Part shown: positions 25,828 to 34,765 of the stretch, piece by piece | How the letters are laid out: each line of letters begins with the position of its first letter | Numbering within the stretch: position 1 is the stretch's first letter | Assembly (NCBI RefSeq): GCF_030816115.1 | Contig: NZ_JAUSXQ010000001.1 | Span: 1,674,001-1,738,000, forward strand | DNA length: 64,000 nucleotides | Direction: 5' to 3' | Source of the DNA: Chryseobacterium sp. W4I1 | GTDB taxonomy: Bacteria; Bacteroidota; Bacteroidia; Flavobacteriales; Weeksellaceae | Notes under the pieces: model-generated | Databases searched by the model: none | Told to the model about the DNA's origin: nothing | What the model saw: the letters and a program-made list of their open reading frames with translations, nothing else | Translations under genes and position numbers: made by a program

Positions 25828-26874
25828 CTAAGCATTATTCAGTTTTCTGTAAAAATTCAATGATTCCAGGATATTTTTTTGAGTGCACTGATGGTCGTAC
25901 GTACATGCACCTATTGCTGATAATAAAGAAAAATTGATCTTGCTATCGGTATTCTTTTTATCATTAAGGAGGAGTGCCGTAATAGCTTCATCTGTAAAAT
26001 CACTGATATCGAGGTATGGATAATACCTCTGAATGTTTTCAATAACCGTTTCGGCATCCTGTTTAGAAATAAGGTCTTCAAGGTAAGCCAGATGAGCTTC
26101 GCAAATCATACCCATAGCTACAGCTTCACCATGGAGAATAGGATTTCCCTGGCTTAGGCAGAGGCTTTCCACAGAATGTCCAATGGTATGCCCGAAGTTT
26201 AATGTCTTTCTGATATTTCTTTCATGAAAGTCTTTTTCTACCACATCCTGTTTAATATCCATAGAGGTATGAATATGAGGGATTATAGTTTCCACATCAA
26301 GTTTATGAATTTGGATAAGACTTTCCCAGTGAGATTTATCGGCAATAAGTCCGTGTTTGAGCATTTCAGCAAAGCCGCTTCTTAATTCTTTAAACGGAAG
26401 CGTTTCTAAAAATTTAGGATAAATAAAGATCTGTTCAGGAAATGCAAAAGTTCCGACCATATTCTTATAATGCATAAGATCAATTCCTGTCTTTCCGCCA
26501 ATGGAGGCATCACACATGGATAAGAGGGTAGTGGGAATATTGATGAAGTGAACTCCTCTTTTATAGGTAGAAGCCACAAATCCTCCCATATCTGTGATCA
26601 CGCCGCCCCCAAGATTGATGACCAGTGCTTTTCTGTCTGCCTGCATTTCGGTAAGAATCTCCCATAGCTGGTTGGCTGTCTGGATATTTTTCATTTCTTC
26701 ACCAGCTTCCACTTCTAAAATTTCAAAGCCCAAGTCTGTTTCCATGTTGCCTAAAAGAACCGGAAGACAATATTCATGGGTATTTTCATCAACCAAAATA
26801 AAGATTTTACTGAAAGATTTTCCGTGCAAAAAGCTGTTCAATTGAGAAAAATCATCGTTTAATATTGTTATCAT
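25828..26874 (-). CDS. aroB: 3-dehydroquinate synthase
   Basis: Second step of the shikimate pathway: DAHP to 3-dehydroquinate, using NAD and a divalent metal. Motifs are NLGGGVITDMGGFVAS (NAD loop), FINIPTTLLSMCDASIGGKTG, and the metal ligands in GFAEMLKHG and LNFGHTIGHSVE. The 348 residues match the family. ATG 26874 is 39 bp downstream of a minus-strand -7 element. The gene is divergent from the pseudouridine synthase gene. Confidence 0.93.
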   Translation of the reverse strand: MITILNDDFSQLNSFLHGKSFSKIFILVDENTHEYCLPVLLGNMETDLGFEILEVEAGEEMKNIQTANQLWEILTEMQADRKALVINLGGGVITDMGGFVASTYKRGVHFINIPTTLLSMCDASIGGKTGIDLMHYKNMVGTFAFPEQIFIYPKFLETLPFKELRSGFAEMLKHGLIADKSHWESLIQIHKLDVETIIPHIHTSMDIKQDVVEKDFHERNIRKTLNFGHTIGHSVESLCLSQGNPILHGEAVAMGMICEAHLAYLEDLISKQDAETVIENIQRYYPYLDISDFTDEAITALLLNDKKNTDSKINFSLLSAIGACTYDHQCTQKNILESLNFYRKLNNA

Positions 26875-26912
26875 TACTGGAGTTTCTTTAAAATTAAAAT
26901 AAAACTATTGTG

Positions 26913-26961
26913 CAAAGTTATGATTCTTAATTTTTAACTCGTAACTAAATTACTATCTTTG
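26913..26961. promoter_or_regulatory. divergent -7 elements of aroB and the pseudouridine synthase gene
   Basis: Minus strand TAACTTTG (26913-26920) serves aroB, and plus strand TATCTTTG (26954-26961) lies 14 bp before the ATG at 26976. Both match TAnnTTTG. Confidence 0.5.
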
Positions 26962-26975
26962 CAGAAATTTTTAGA

Positions 26976-28160
26976 ATGAGCAGAGATAATAATAATTCAG
27001 AAAGGCCAAAAAGACCAAGAACTTCAACAAGACAAAGTTCTGATGATTCTCGTGCTTCTAGATCTGGAAATTCTTCAGGATCAAAACCTTTTAAGAAACC
27101 TTTTCCTAAAGCTGGCGAAAGAAAATTCGACAACAAAGGAAGTAATTCTAAGTTTGAACCAAAACCTTTTAAAAGAACTGAAACATCTTCGAGCAGCAGA
27201 AATGAAGATGGCAGTTCAAATTCTGATGACAGATCTTTCATCACCAATTCAAGTGAAGGGCGTGAGAGAAAAACTTTTGGTAAACCAGCTCCAAAGAGAG
27301 GTGCAAAAAGTTTTGATACAAGAGACAAATATGAGAGAGGTAGTCTGAAATATGGCAGAAGACCGTCTAATGGAGATGACAAAAATGAAGATAAAGCAAG
27401 ATCTTTTGTACAGAAAAGAAGGTTAAATAAGATTGATAAAGATGTTCATAAGGATACGATCCGTCTTAATAAGTATATCGCAAATTCCGGGATCTGCAGC
27501 AGAAGAGAGGCTGACGAACTGATCACTCAGGGACTTGTAGAAGTAAACGGAGTAGTGGTAAATGAGATGGGGTACCAGGTTCAGAAAACAGATAAAGTAG
27601 TTTTTGACGGACAGGGAATCACACCTGAAAAGCCGGTATACGTACTTTTGAATAAACCAAAAGGTTATATTTCTACAACGAAAGATGATAAGGCGAGAAA
27701 AACCGTAATGGACCTTGTTGCCAACGCATCTCCTTACCGTCTGTTTCCTGTAGGCAGACTGGACCGTTCCACTACCGGGGTTATTCTTTTAACGAATGAC
27801 GGCCACATGACTAAGAAACTGACGCATCCTTCGTTTGATGCCAAAAAGATCTATCATGTGACCTTAGATAAAAAACTGACCAATGAGGATATGAAGCTTA
27901 TTGTAGAGGGAATCCGTCTGGATGAAGGAGTAGCGGTTGTAGACCAGATTTCTTTCATTGAAGGAAAACCTAGAAATGAAGTTGGAATTGAAATTCATAT
28001 CGGATGGAACCGTGTGATCAGAAGAATCTTCCAAAGACTTGGATATGAAGTGGAGGCTTTAGACAGAGTCATGTTCTCTGGTCTTACAAAGAAGAATATC
28101 AAGCGTGGACACTGGAGAATCCTTTCAGAACAGGAAGTGAATAATCTTAAAATGCTTTAA
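26976..28160 (+). CDS. rRNA pseudouridine synthase, RsuA/RluB family, with disordered N-terminus
   Basis: 394 residues. Residues 1-145 are a Ser/Arg/Lys/Asn-rich low-complexity tail (NNNSERPKRPRTSTRQSS) that probably contacts RNA. An S4 domain follows (about 160-205, IRLNKYIANSGICSRREADE). The catalytic domain has GRLDRSTTGVILLTNDG with the active Asp at about residue 264. The family modifies 16S or 23S rRNA; RluB-like action on 23S is the usual reading but the exact site cannot be told. A strong terminator follows. Confidence 0.9.
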   Translation: MSRDNNNSERPKRPRTSTRQSSDDSRASRSGNSSGSKPFKKPFPKAGERKFDNKGSNSKFEPKPFKRTETSSSSRNEDGSSNSDDRSFITNSSEGRERKTFGKPAPKRGAKSFDTRDKYERGSLKYGRRPSNGDDKNEDKARSFVQKRRLNKIDKDVHKDTIRLNKYIANSGICSRREADELITQGLVEVNGVVVNEMGYQVQKTDKVVFDGQGITPEKPVYVLLNKPKGYISTTKDDKARKTVMDLVANASPYRLFPVGRLDRSTTGVILLTNDGHMTKKLTHPSFDAKKIYHVTLDKKLTNEDMKLIVEGIRLDEGVAVVDQISFIEGKPRNEVGIEIHIGWNRVIRRIFQRLGYEVEALDRVMFSGLTKKNIKRGHWRILSEQEVNNLKML

Positions 28161-28220
28161 TAAGGAATCATTAATATAATGATTTCCTCAAATTTGATTT
28201 AAAGTTTTTAAAATAATAAA

Positions 28221-28253
28221 AGAGGCTGCCCAAATCTTTTGGGCAGCCTCTTT
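28221..28253. terminator. bidirectional terminator
   Basis: A 12-bp perfect stem (AGAGGCTGCCCA and its complement) with flanking A and T runs lies between the convergent pseudouridine synthase and pncA genes. Confidence 0.85.
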
Positions 28254-28276
28254 ACAATATAAATTATGCTGTAAAA

Positions 28277-28882
28277 CTACCCCAAAATGGTTACCCCTTT
28301 CTGAAGCATTTCAAAAATTGCATCTTTACCGTTGTCCGGTTTTACGTTTACGGCACGGGTTCCGTTAAAGTGAAGACAGGTAACATATCCGTTGGCAACA
28401 GCATCTGTGCAGGTAAATTTCACACAATAGTCTAATGCAAGACCTACGACTTCAAGAAGCTGGATGTCATGATATTTTAAGAAATCATCAAGTCCTGTTT
28501 TCATAAAGTGATTATTATCCTGAAATCCGCTGTAAGCATCAATCTCAGTATTTTTTCCTTTCTGGATAATATGGGTTACTTTGTCTCTGTTCAGGTCTTT
28601 ATGGAATTCTGCTCCATAAGTTCCCTGCACACAGTGATCCGGCCACATAAACTGCGGAACCCCGTTCAGGATAATGCTTTCACCTACTTTTCGGCCATTG
28701 TTGCTGGCAAAACTTTTATGGTTGGCAGGATGCCAGTCCTGGGTAAGAACGATCTGGTCATATTCATTTTCTTCCATCAAAAGATTGATGTAAGGAATCA
28801 CTTCGTTGGCTTGCGGAACTGCTAATGCGCCGCCTTCACAGAAATCATTCTGTACATCTACGATGATTAACGCTTTTTTCAT
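28277..28882 (-). CDS. pncA: nicotinamidase/pyrazinamidase
   Basis: Deamidates nicotinamide to nicotinate in NAD salvage. The catalytic triad is visible: Asp in IIVDVQNDFCEGG (residues 7-19), Lys in VTHIIQKGKN, and Cys in EVVGLALDYCVKFTCTDA. The metal site is TQDWHPANH. The frame opens 22 codons upstream, but ATG 28882 (MKKALIIVDVQ) is the family start. This gives 201 residues. No perfect -7 element was seen upstream. Confidence 0.92.
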   Translation of the reverse strand: MKKALIIVDVQNDFCEGGALAVPQANEVIPYINLLMEENEYDQIVLTQDWHPANHKSFASNNGRKVGESIILNGVPQFMWPDHCVQGTYGAEFHKDLNRDKVTHIIQKGKNTEIDAYSGFQDNNHFMKTGLDDFLKYHDIQLLEVVGLALDYCVKFTCTDAVANGYVTCLHFNGTRAVNVKPDNGKDAIFEMLQKGVTILG

Positions 28883-29030
28883 ATTTAGATTTCTCGAATT
28901 TTGGATAAAAATACTCAAAAAACTTTCCAAAACTGAATTATCGGACAAATCGGCAAGATAAAATTTAAAGAAGAGAAATAAATTCCAGGCAGTATCGTGC
29001 CTTAGGTGATAAAACCAAATATCAATAGCT

Positions 29031-29038
29031 TATATTTG
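29031..29038 (+). promoter_or_regulatory. -7 element of the DEAD-box helicase gene
   Basis: TATATTTG, 17 bp before the ATG at 29056, matches TAnnTTTG. Confidence 0.5.
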
Positions 29039-29055
29039 CAGTAAATAAGTATTTT

Positions 29056-30198
29056 ATGTCATTTGAGTCTTTAGGATTATCACACAATATTATTCGTTCT
29101 GTCAACAAACTTGGTTATCTGAAGCCGTTCCCAATCCAGGAGCAGGCTATTCCTGTTATTCTGCAGGGAAAAGACCTGATGGGAATTGCACAGACCGGTT
29201 CAGGAAAAACTGCATGTTTTGTGATGCCTATTTTGGAGAAATTACAAAACTCAGAAGTAAAGAAAGACCGGAATGTTCAGGTTTTAATTTTGGTACCTAC
29301 CCGTGAATTAGCCATTCAGATTGATGAAGTTTTCAGGGCTTTTACGGAGAACCTGAAACGTGAGATCCGTACCATGGCTGTTTATGGTGGTGTTTCTATC
29401 AACCCTCAGATGAAAGGTATGTTCGGAGTAGAAGTTCTTATTGCTACACCAGGACGTTTACTGGACCTGATTGATCATAATGCATTGAGTATTTCAGAAA
29501 TCCGGTATTTGGTAATTGATGAAGCGGATAAAATGTTTCAGTTGGGTTTTGGTGAGGAAATGAATAAACTTTTCGCCTTAATGCCTGTAGCAAAACAGAC
29601 GACTTTGTTTTCAGCAACCTTAAATGATAAAGTGGCTGAAATGAAGGAACGCTTATCCATCAATCCTGTCATGATTGAAATCAAGAAGGAAGAAGTTGAG
29701 ATTGATAATATAGAACAATTGGCTTACCATGTTTCTCCGGAAAATAAAGGCCCTTTTTTACGATATCTGATTAAAGAAAAGAAAGTTGAAAAGGCTTTGA
29801 TCTTTGTTTCATCTACAAGATCTGCGGATAATTTAGTAGAGAAACTTAAAAAGAATAAAATTAAGGCTGTAGCCATTCACAGCCAGAAGTCACAGGGTGC
29901 CCGTAGAAATAATTTAGAAGAATTTAAAGTAAACGGAGCTCAGATTTTAGTAGCAACCGACTTAATCGGCCGTGGTATTCACATTGAATCTTTGCCTTGC
30001 GTGATCAATTACGAATTGCCACGTTCCCCTTTAGATTATATTCACCGTATTGGAAGAACAGGCCGTGCCAACGAAAAAGGAACCGCAATCAGTATTCTTA
30101 CAGATGATGAATTGCAGCATTTCAGGGTAATTCAGAAGAAAATGGGTAAGAAAGTGACTTTGCAGAGAACTGAAGGTATTGATCTGCATGGATATTAA
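29056..30198 (+). CDS. DEAD-box RNA helicase, short form
   Basis: 380 residues covering both RecA-like domains with almost no extra tail. Motifs in order are the Q motif (FPIQEQAIP), Walker A AQTGSGKT, PTRELA, TPGRLLD, DEAD in LVIDEADKMF, SAT in LFSATL, and HRIGRTGR. These enzymes remodel RNA in ribosome assembly, cold response or mRNA decay; RhlE-like classification is likely but not certain. A weak hairpin at 30220-30250 follows. Confidence 0.9.
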   Translation: MSFESLGLSHNIIRSVNKLGYLKPFPIQEQAIPVILQGKDLMGIAQTGSGKTACFVMPILEKLQNSEVKKDRNVQVLILVPTRELAIQIDEVFRAFTENLKREIRTMAVYGGVSINPQMKGMFGVEVLIATPGRLLDLIDHNALSISEIRYLVIDEADKMFQLGFGEEMNKLFALMPVAKQTTLFSATLNDKVAEMKERLSINPVMIEIKKEEVEIDNIEQLAYHVSPENKGPFLRYLIKEKKVEKALIFVSSTRSADNLVEKLKKNKIKAVAIHSQKSQGARRNNLEEFKVNGAQILVATDLIGRGIHIESLPCVINYELPRSPLDYIHRIGRTGRANEKGTAISILTDDELQHFRVIQKKMGKKVTLQRTEGIDLHGY

Positions 30199-30331
30199 GG
30201 TATACATTTAAAAAAAGAATGGCTTCAATTTAATAGAATTGGGGCTTTTTTTAAGTATTTTTTTATCCACCCATTTTACTTTATAAATAAAACTAAGTAA
30301 TTTTATAAAACATTTAACCAGATAATTAACG

Positions 30332-30868
30332 ATGAACAATTTAAAGCAAAAGAAATATCCTATCGGCCAGTTCCAACAGCCTGAGAACATCTGTGATATT
30401 AAACTTGATGAATATATTAAGGTCATCAAAAACTTTCCTGAAAAGCTGAAAAGCTTAATAGAAGACTTCTCTGATGATCAGTTAGACACCCCTTACAGAG
30501 AAGGGGGTTGGACGGTAAGACAACTTATCAATCATATTGCCGACAGCCATATCAATAGTTTCATTCGTTTAAAATTGGCATTAACGGAAGATAACCCGAC
30601 GATACGACCTTATGATGAGGCGAAATGGGCAGAACTTCAGGACAGTGTAAATATGCCAATAAAACCTGCCATGAGAATGATAAAGGGAACACATCAAAGA
30701 TGGGCAGCTTTGCTTAAAACGCTTACAAATAAACAATTTGAAAGAACCTTTCATCACCCTGAACAAAACCAAAATTATGATCTGAGAAGTTATCTGGCGC
30801 TCTATGTTTGGCATTGCAACCATCATTTTGCCCATATTGAAAACCTTAAGAAAGAGAAAGGTTGGTAA
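30332..30868 (+). CDS. YfiT-type putative bacillithiol transferase (DinB superfamily)
   Basis: A 178-residue member of the YfiT branch of DinB-like metalloenzymes. Its hallmarks are the N-terminal YPIGQFQQPENI, the GGWTVRQLINHIADSH block (first metal His), and HCNHHFAHIENL at the C-terminus (remaining His ligands). Members are held to transfer bacillithiol to electrophiles. It heads an operon with DUF1569, YtxJ and a Crp regulator; YtxJ strengthens the bacillithiol reading. Confidence 0.82.
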   Translation: MNNLKQKKYPIGQFQQPENICDIKLDEYIKVIKNFPEKLKSLIEDFSDDQLDTPYREGGWTVRQLINHIADSHINSFIRLKLALTEDNPTIRPYDEAKWAELQDSVNMPIKPAMRMIKGTHQRWAALLKTLTNKQFERTFHHPEQNQNYDLRSYLALYVWHCNHHFAHIENLKKEKGW

Positions 30869-31323
30869 AAAAGAGTCTGCACGATACAGTTTATTTTGAG
30901 GAAATCATTGACAGGATTTCTTTGCTTACTGAAAATTCCTCACGAAAATGGGGAAAAATGACTGCTTCCCAGATGTTAAAGCACTGTGATCTTGTTCTTA
31001 AGGTTGCTTTGAGGAAAGTGGAGTTACCTGCTATAAATATCCTCTTTAAAACAATAGGAATGGTCACAAAAATAGAAATGCAGGTATTTAATAATGGAAT
31101 TCCCTCAAACATGCCAACTTTTCAAAAACTAATCGTTAATTTTGAGTGTGATTTTGATGAATCAAAAACCAATCTGCTGAATACGCTGAATGAGTTCCGG
31201 ACTGCATCTGAAAATAAAGATCTTCCGGACCACCACAGATTATTCGGTACAATGACTGAAAAAGACTGGGGATTTTTAGAATACAAACATCTTGATCATC
31301 ATTTAAAACAATTTAATGTATGA
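30862..31323 (+). CDS. DUF1569 protein (DinB-like), TTG start
   Basis: 153 residues. The pattern KWGKMTASQMLKHCD near the N-terminus and HRLFGTMTEKDWGFLEYKHLDHHLKQF at the C-terminus (described in parts here: LFGTMTEKDWG, then HLDHHLKQF) is that of DUF1569, a four-helix-bundle family related to DinB. No ATG occurs before residue 33, so TTG 30862 is taken, overlapping the YfiT stop by 7 bp, which suggests coupling. The function is unknown; a metal- or thiol-linked role is inferred from relatives and context. Confidence 0.78.
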   Translation: MVKKSLHDTVYFEEIIDRISLLTENSSRKWGKMTASQMLKHCDLVLKVALRKVELPAINILFKTIGMVTKIEMQVFNNGIPSNMPTFQKLIVNFECDFDESKTNLLNTLNEFRTASENKDLPDHHRLFGTMTEKDWGFLEYKHLDHHLKQFNV

Positions 31324-31700
31324 GTTTTTTTGACAAAATATTCGGAAGTAAAAACAACAATCCTGAACGTAAATCCTTTTGGAATAACATAGAATCGGAA
31401 GAGGACCTCGCTAAAGCACTAGAGAATTCCTATCACCATAGAATTGCCATTTTCAAACATTCAACACGATGCTTTATCAGCACAACAGTATTGAAAAACT
31501 TTGAAAGAGAAATAGATAATTCAAATGATAAACTGGATTTATATTACCTAGATTTGCTGACATATAGAGCTATTTCAAATAAAATATCTGAAGATTTAGG
31601 AATCAGGCATGAAAGTCCCCAGCTGATCATTATAGAAGATGGTAAGGTGATCAACAGTTCCTCGCATGAAGATATATCCATAAGCCAGATCGTATCATGA
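31320..31700 (+). CDS. ytxJ: bacillithiol system redox-active protein YtxJ
   Basis: 126 residues with a monothiol thioredoxin-like fold. The active site lies in IAIFKHSTRCFISTTVL, with a single Cys in the RCxIS context that defines YtxJ, a probable bacilliredoxin-like partner that reverses S-bacillithiolation. The cis-Pro region is RHESPQLIIIEDGK. The start overlaps the DUF1569 stop by 4 bp (ATGA), and the stop overlaps the Crp start by 4 bp. Confidence 0.85.
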   Translation: MSFFDKIFGSKNNNPERKSFWNNIESEEDLAKALENSYHHRIAIFKHSTRCFISTTVLKNFEREIDNSNDKLDLYYLDLLTYRAISNKISEDLGIRHESPQLIIIEDGKVINSSSHEDISISQIVS

Positions 31701-32290
31701 AGAATATCAACACTTATTTAGCTAAGGTACTCAATGTTCCCATAGAAAAAGTGAATATGTGCAGCCTGCACTATGAAGTAAAGAAAATACCTAAAAATCA
31801 ATTTCTTTTACAGTATGGTGAAATCTGCAGGCATATTTTCTTTGTTGAAAAAGGGTTGCTGAAGATGTATTCTATAGACAAGAACGGCAAAGAGCACATC
31901 ATACAATTTGCTCCGGAAAGCTGGCTGATTTCTGACCGAAGCAGTCTTTATTTTAACGAAAAATCTATTTACTATATAGAAGCGGTAGAAGATACAGAAG
32001 TTCTTTTTCTCCACCCCGATTTCTTTAATAAGCTTGTAGAACAGTTTCCCAATAGTATTGAAAGAAGTGATTTCTTATTGCAAAAGCATATAAGAAGTCT
32101 GCAAAACAGAATTAATTCTTTGCTTGGCGAAACAGCAGAAGAAAGATATATGAAGTTTATTAAAATGTATCCGGATCTTCTTCTGAGAGTTTCACAATGG
32201 ATGATTGCTTCTTATCTTGGTATCACGCCTGAAAGCCTGAGCCGTGTAAGAAAAGAACTCGCAAGAAAAAACTTCGTTCCGGACAAATAA
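31697..32290 (+). CDS. Crp/Fnr-family regulator of the bacillithiol operon
   Basis: 197 residues: a cNMP-binding-like beta-barrel (about 20-120, QYGEICRHIFFVEKGLLKMY) and a C-terminal winged HTH (WMIASYLGITPESLSRVRKE). The barrel lacks a clear cyclic-nucleotide phosphate-binding RxS loop, so the ligand may not be cAMP. As last gene of a fully overlapping operon it may sense redox or thiol stress and control the set (inference). Its stop abuts the convergent MocR stop, with no terminator between. Confidence 0.82.
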   Translation: MKNINTYLAKVLNVPIEKVNMCSLHYEVKKIPKNQFLLQYGEICRHIFFVEKGLLKMYSIDKNGKEHIIQFAPESWLISDRSSLYFNEKSIYYIEAVEDTEVLFLHPDFFNKLVEQFPNSIERSDFLLQKHIRSLQNRINSLLGETAEERYMKFIKMYPDLLLRVSQWMIASYLGITPESLSRVRKELARKNFVPDK

Positions 32291-33703
32291 TCAGATCTTT
32301 TTTGCAAGATTCCCGACCTGCTGCAGGCATAATTTGGTTTCTTCCGTCCATGGAAGACCAATGCAGAGGCGCATGCAGTTTTCAAACTGATCCTGCAGGG
32401 TAAACATCCTGCCGGGAGCGATGCTGATATTTTGTTTGATCGCCAGGTCATACAGCTCGGTAGTTCGGATCTTTTTGTCAAATTCTACCCAAAGGGAAAG
32501 TCCTCCCTGTGGGCGGCTGGTTCTTGTTCCTTCGGGAAAATATTCTGCGATGGTCTGTACATAATTCTGATAGTTATTCTGAAGCGCTTTCCTCATCTGC
32601 TGAAGATGTTTTTCATACCTGCCGGATTTGAGAAAGTTGGCAACCGCTTCATTCACGATAGAAATCGAGGATGTGGAGTGAAGCAGCTTAAGCTTCATGA
32701 TTTTATCTTTATATTTTCCCGGTGCAATCCAGCCTACCCGGTAGCCCGGAGCCAGTGTTTTTGAAATAGAACTGCAGTACAGTACATTCCCGTCCCTGTC
32801 AAAAGATTTACAACATTTCGGACGACTGGATCCGAAATAAAGATCCCCGTATACATCATCTTCTATCAGAGGAATATTATTTTCCGAGAGAAGTTTCACG
32901 ATCTCCTTTTTATTTTCATCCGGCATACAACTTCCAAGCGGAGAATTGAAATTTGGAATTAATAGACACAGATTAATCTGGGGAATTACTTTCCGCAAAG
33001 CTTCTATTTCAATTCCGGTGGTTGGATGGGTCGGCAGTTCCAGAACATTTAAACCAAATCCGTTGGCCAGCTGTAATATTCCCGGATAGCATGGGCTTTC
33101 TATCGCTATTGTATCTCCCGGTTTTCCTAAAGCCATCAGACAAAATGATAACGCATTCATACCACCGTTTGTAGTGACCAGATCATTTTCATTAAAATTT
33201 CCGCCCCATTGGATTGACCGTAAGGCAATCATTCTCCGGAGTTTTAGATTACCCTGGAGTTCTTCATATTCGGTGCCGCCATCTTTTAATTCCCGGGTTG
33301 CGTTGATGATTTCTTTTTTCAATTTAGCCTGAGGCAGAAGATCTCCTGAAGGAATCCCAATGGAAAAAAAAGTCATTTCCTTTTTACCCATATTTTCATA
33401 CACCTTGCTGATCAGCTCATCCGGTTCATCATTATTGGCGATCAGAGAAGGGCGGCTTACAGCAGTCAAGGGAAGATTGACAGACATCAGGCTGCTGACA
33501 AAATAACCAGACTGCGGTTTGGATTCTATTAAAGACTGGGATTCAAGTTCCAGAAAAACACGCTTTGCCGTATTCATACTTACCTGATGCTCCTGGCACA
33601 TCTTTCTAACAGATGGAAGCTTGTCACCTGTCTTCAGTAGTCCGTTTCTAATTTGGGAAGCAATTCCGTCTGCAATTTCTGTGTAGATAAATTCTTTACT
33701 CAT
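32291..33703 (-). CDS. MocR-family regulator (GntR HTH fused to aminotransferase domain)
   Basis: 470 residues. An N-terminal GntR winged HTH (residues 1-75, with GDKLPSVRKMCQEHQVSMNTA) is joined to a fold-type I aminotransferase domain with the PLP lysine in YCSSISKTLAPGYRVGW and NFNSPLGSCM upstream. MocR proteins use PLP or its adducts as effectors and usually control a divergent gene. Here the divergent gene is an EamA-type exporter 94 bp away. Confidence 0.88.
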   Translation of the reverse strand: MSKEFIYTEIADGIASQIRNGLLKTGDKLPSVRKMCQEHQVSMNTAKRVFLELESQSLIESKPQSGYFVSSLMSVNLPLTAVSRPSLIANNDEPDELISKVYENMGKKEMTFFSIGIPSGDLLPQAKLKKEIINATRELKDGGTEYEELQGNLKLRRMIALRSIQWGGNFNENDLVTTNGGMNALSFCLMALGKPGDTIAIESPCYPGILQLANGFGLNVLELPTHPTTGIEIEALRKVIPQINLCLLIPNFNSPLGSCMPDENKKEIVKLLSENNIPLIEDDVYGDLYFGSSRPKCCKSFDRDGNVLYCSSISKTLAPGYRVGWIAPGKYKDKIMKLKLLHSTSSISIVNEAVANFLKSGRYEKHLQQMRKALQNNYQNYVQTIAEYFPEGTRTSRPQGGLSLWVEFDKKIRTTELYDLAIKQNISIAPGRMFTLQDQFENCMRLCIGLPWTEETKLCLQQVGNLAKKI

Positions 33704-33797
33704 TTTGTTAAACTGTGCTCATGCAAATATATAAAACTGAGACTGTGTTTATCTGTTTTTCCTTTCTAATTTTGAATTATCAAAAAAAATAAGAAAA
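33704..33797. promoter_or_regulatory. divergent MocR/EamA promoter region with direct repeats
   Basis: The minus strand has TATATTTG (33724-33731) for the MocR gene and the plus strand has TAATTTTG (33767-33774) for the exporter. Direct repeats AAACTGTG (33710) and AAACTGAG (33734), 24 bp apart, with a further ACTGTG at 33742, flank the MocR -7 element. They may be MocR binding sites, since this family often uses direct repeats. Confidence 0.4.
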
Positions 33798-34682
33798 ATG
33801 ATGACTGAAAAAATATCGAAAGATGAAAGCATAAATGGATGGATCAATGGTTTTATAGGAGTGGTACTGTTCAGTGGAGGAATGCCCGCCACCAAATTGG
33901 CGGTGATGGAAATGAGTCCCATTTTTGTAACAATAGCCCGTGCGGCTATTGCCGGGATACTAGCCCTTTCTGTTTTGCTGATCTATAAAGAAAAGCGTCC
34001 TGAAAAAAAGCAGATCTTTCCGTTACTGATTGTTTCTATTGGCTGCGTAGTCGGGTTTCCGCTTCTTTCTGCGCTGGCACTTCAATATCTGACCTCGGCG
34101 CATTCTATTGTATTTTTAGGAATACTTCCCTTAGCTACGGCGGTATTTGGAGTTTTCAGGGGTGGAGAGAGGCCACATCCTGTATTTTGGCTTTTCTCGG
34201 TAATCGGAAGTCTTCTGGTAATAGGATATGCGGCTTTTCAGGGTATTTCAGCTTCACCTATCGGCGATATTCTGATGCTTCTGGCGGTAATTCTGTGTGG
34301 AATGGGGTATGCTGAGGGTGCCAAGCTCTCAAAAACATTAGGTGGATGGCAGGTTATTTCCTGGGCTTTGGTATTGGCATTGCCTGTAATGATTCCCTTA
34401 TTTTTTATTTATTTTCCGGATCATATTGAGAATATAAGTTTTAATGGATGGTTTGGCATGGCTTATATTTCACTTTTCAGCATGTTCATTGGATTTATTT
34501 TCTGGTATAAGGGTTTGGCACAGGGCGGTATTGCTACGGTGGGTCAGTTACAGTTGTTACAACCTTTTTTCGGCCTTGCTCTTGCTGCTTATTTTCTTCA
34601 TGAACATGTAAGTGTAGGGATGCTTGGTGTCACTATCGGTGTTATTTTATGTGTTGCCGGAACCAAAAAGTTTGCTAAATAG
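33798..34682 (+). CDS. EamA-family (DMT) exporter
   Basis: 294 residues with ten predicted membrane helices in two EamA repeats (about 15-140 and 155-290). The repeat pattern shows in FSGGMPATKLAVMEMSPIF and AVILCGMGYAEGAKLSK, and the last helix contains GVTIGVILCVAGTKKF. DMT exporters move amino acids, nucleobases or drugs. Pairing with a divergent PLP-binding MocR regulator suggests an amino-acid or vitamin B6-linked substrate (inference). Confidence 0.85.
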   Translation: MMTEKISKDESINGWINGFIGVVLFSGGMPATKLAVMEMSPIFVTIARAAIAGILALSVLLIYKEKRPEKKQIFPLLIVSIGCVVGFPLLSALALQYLTSAHSIVFLGILPLATAVFGVFRGGERPHPVFWLFSVIGSLLVIGYAAFQGISASPIGDILMLLAVILCGMGYAEGAKLSKTLGGWQVISWALVLALPVMIPLFFIYFPDHIENISFNGWFGMAYISLFSMFIGFIFWYKGLAQGGIATVGQLQLLQPFFGLALAAYFLHEHVSVGMLGVTIGVILCVAGTKKFAK

Positions 34683-34695
34683 CCTGAAAACATCA

Positions 34696-34742
34696 TTATG
34701 ACTACAGTCATAAACTAAGTCATCAGTGATAGACTAATTTTG
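34696..34742 (+). promoter_or_regulatory. palindrome and -7 element upstream of the small lipoprotein gene
   Basis: TTATGACT-AC-AGTCATAA (34696-34713) is a perfect inverted repeat 14 bp past the exporter stop without a T run. TAATTTTG at 34735-34742 is a TAnnTTTG element 23 bp before the next ATG. The palindrome sits where the -33 region would be, so it may be an operator. Confidence 0.4.
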
Positions 34743-34765
34743 GGGTACACTACAAAATAACTATT

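Noticed and set aside
26945..27382. 145-codon minus-strand open frame over the start of the pseudouridine synthase gene
   Set aside because: It is the Leu/Ser-rich antisense of the disordered N-terminal tail and covers the plus-strand promoter.
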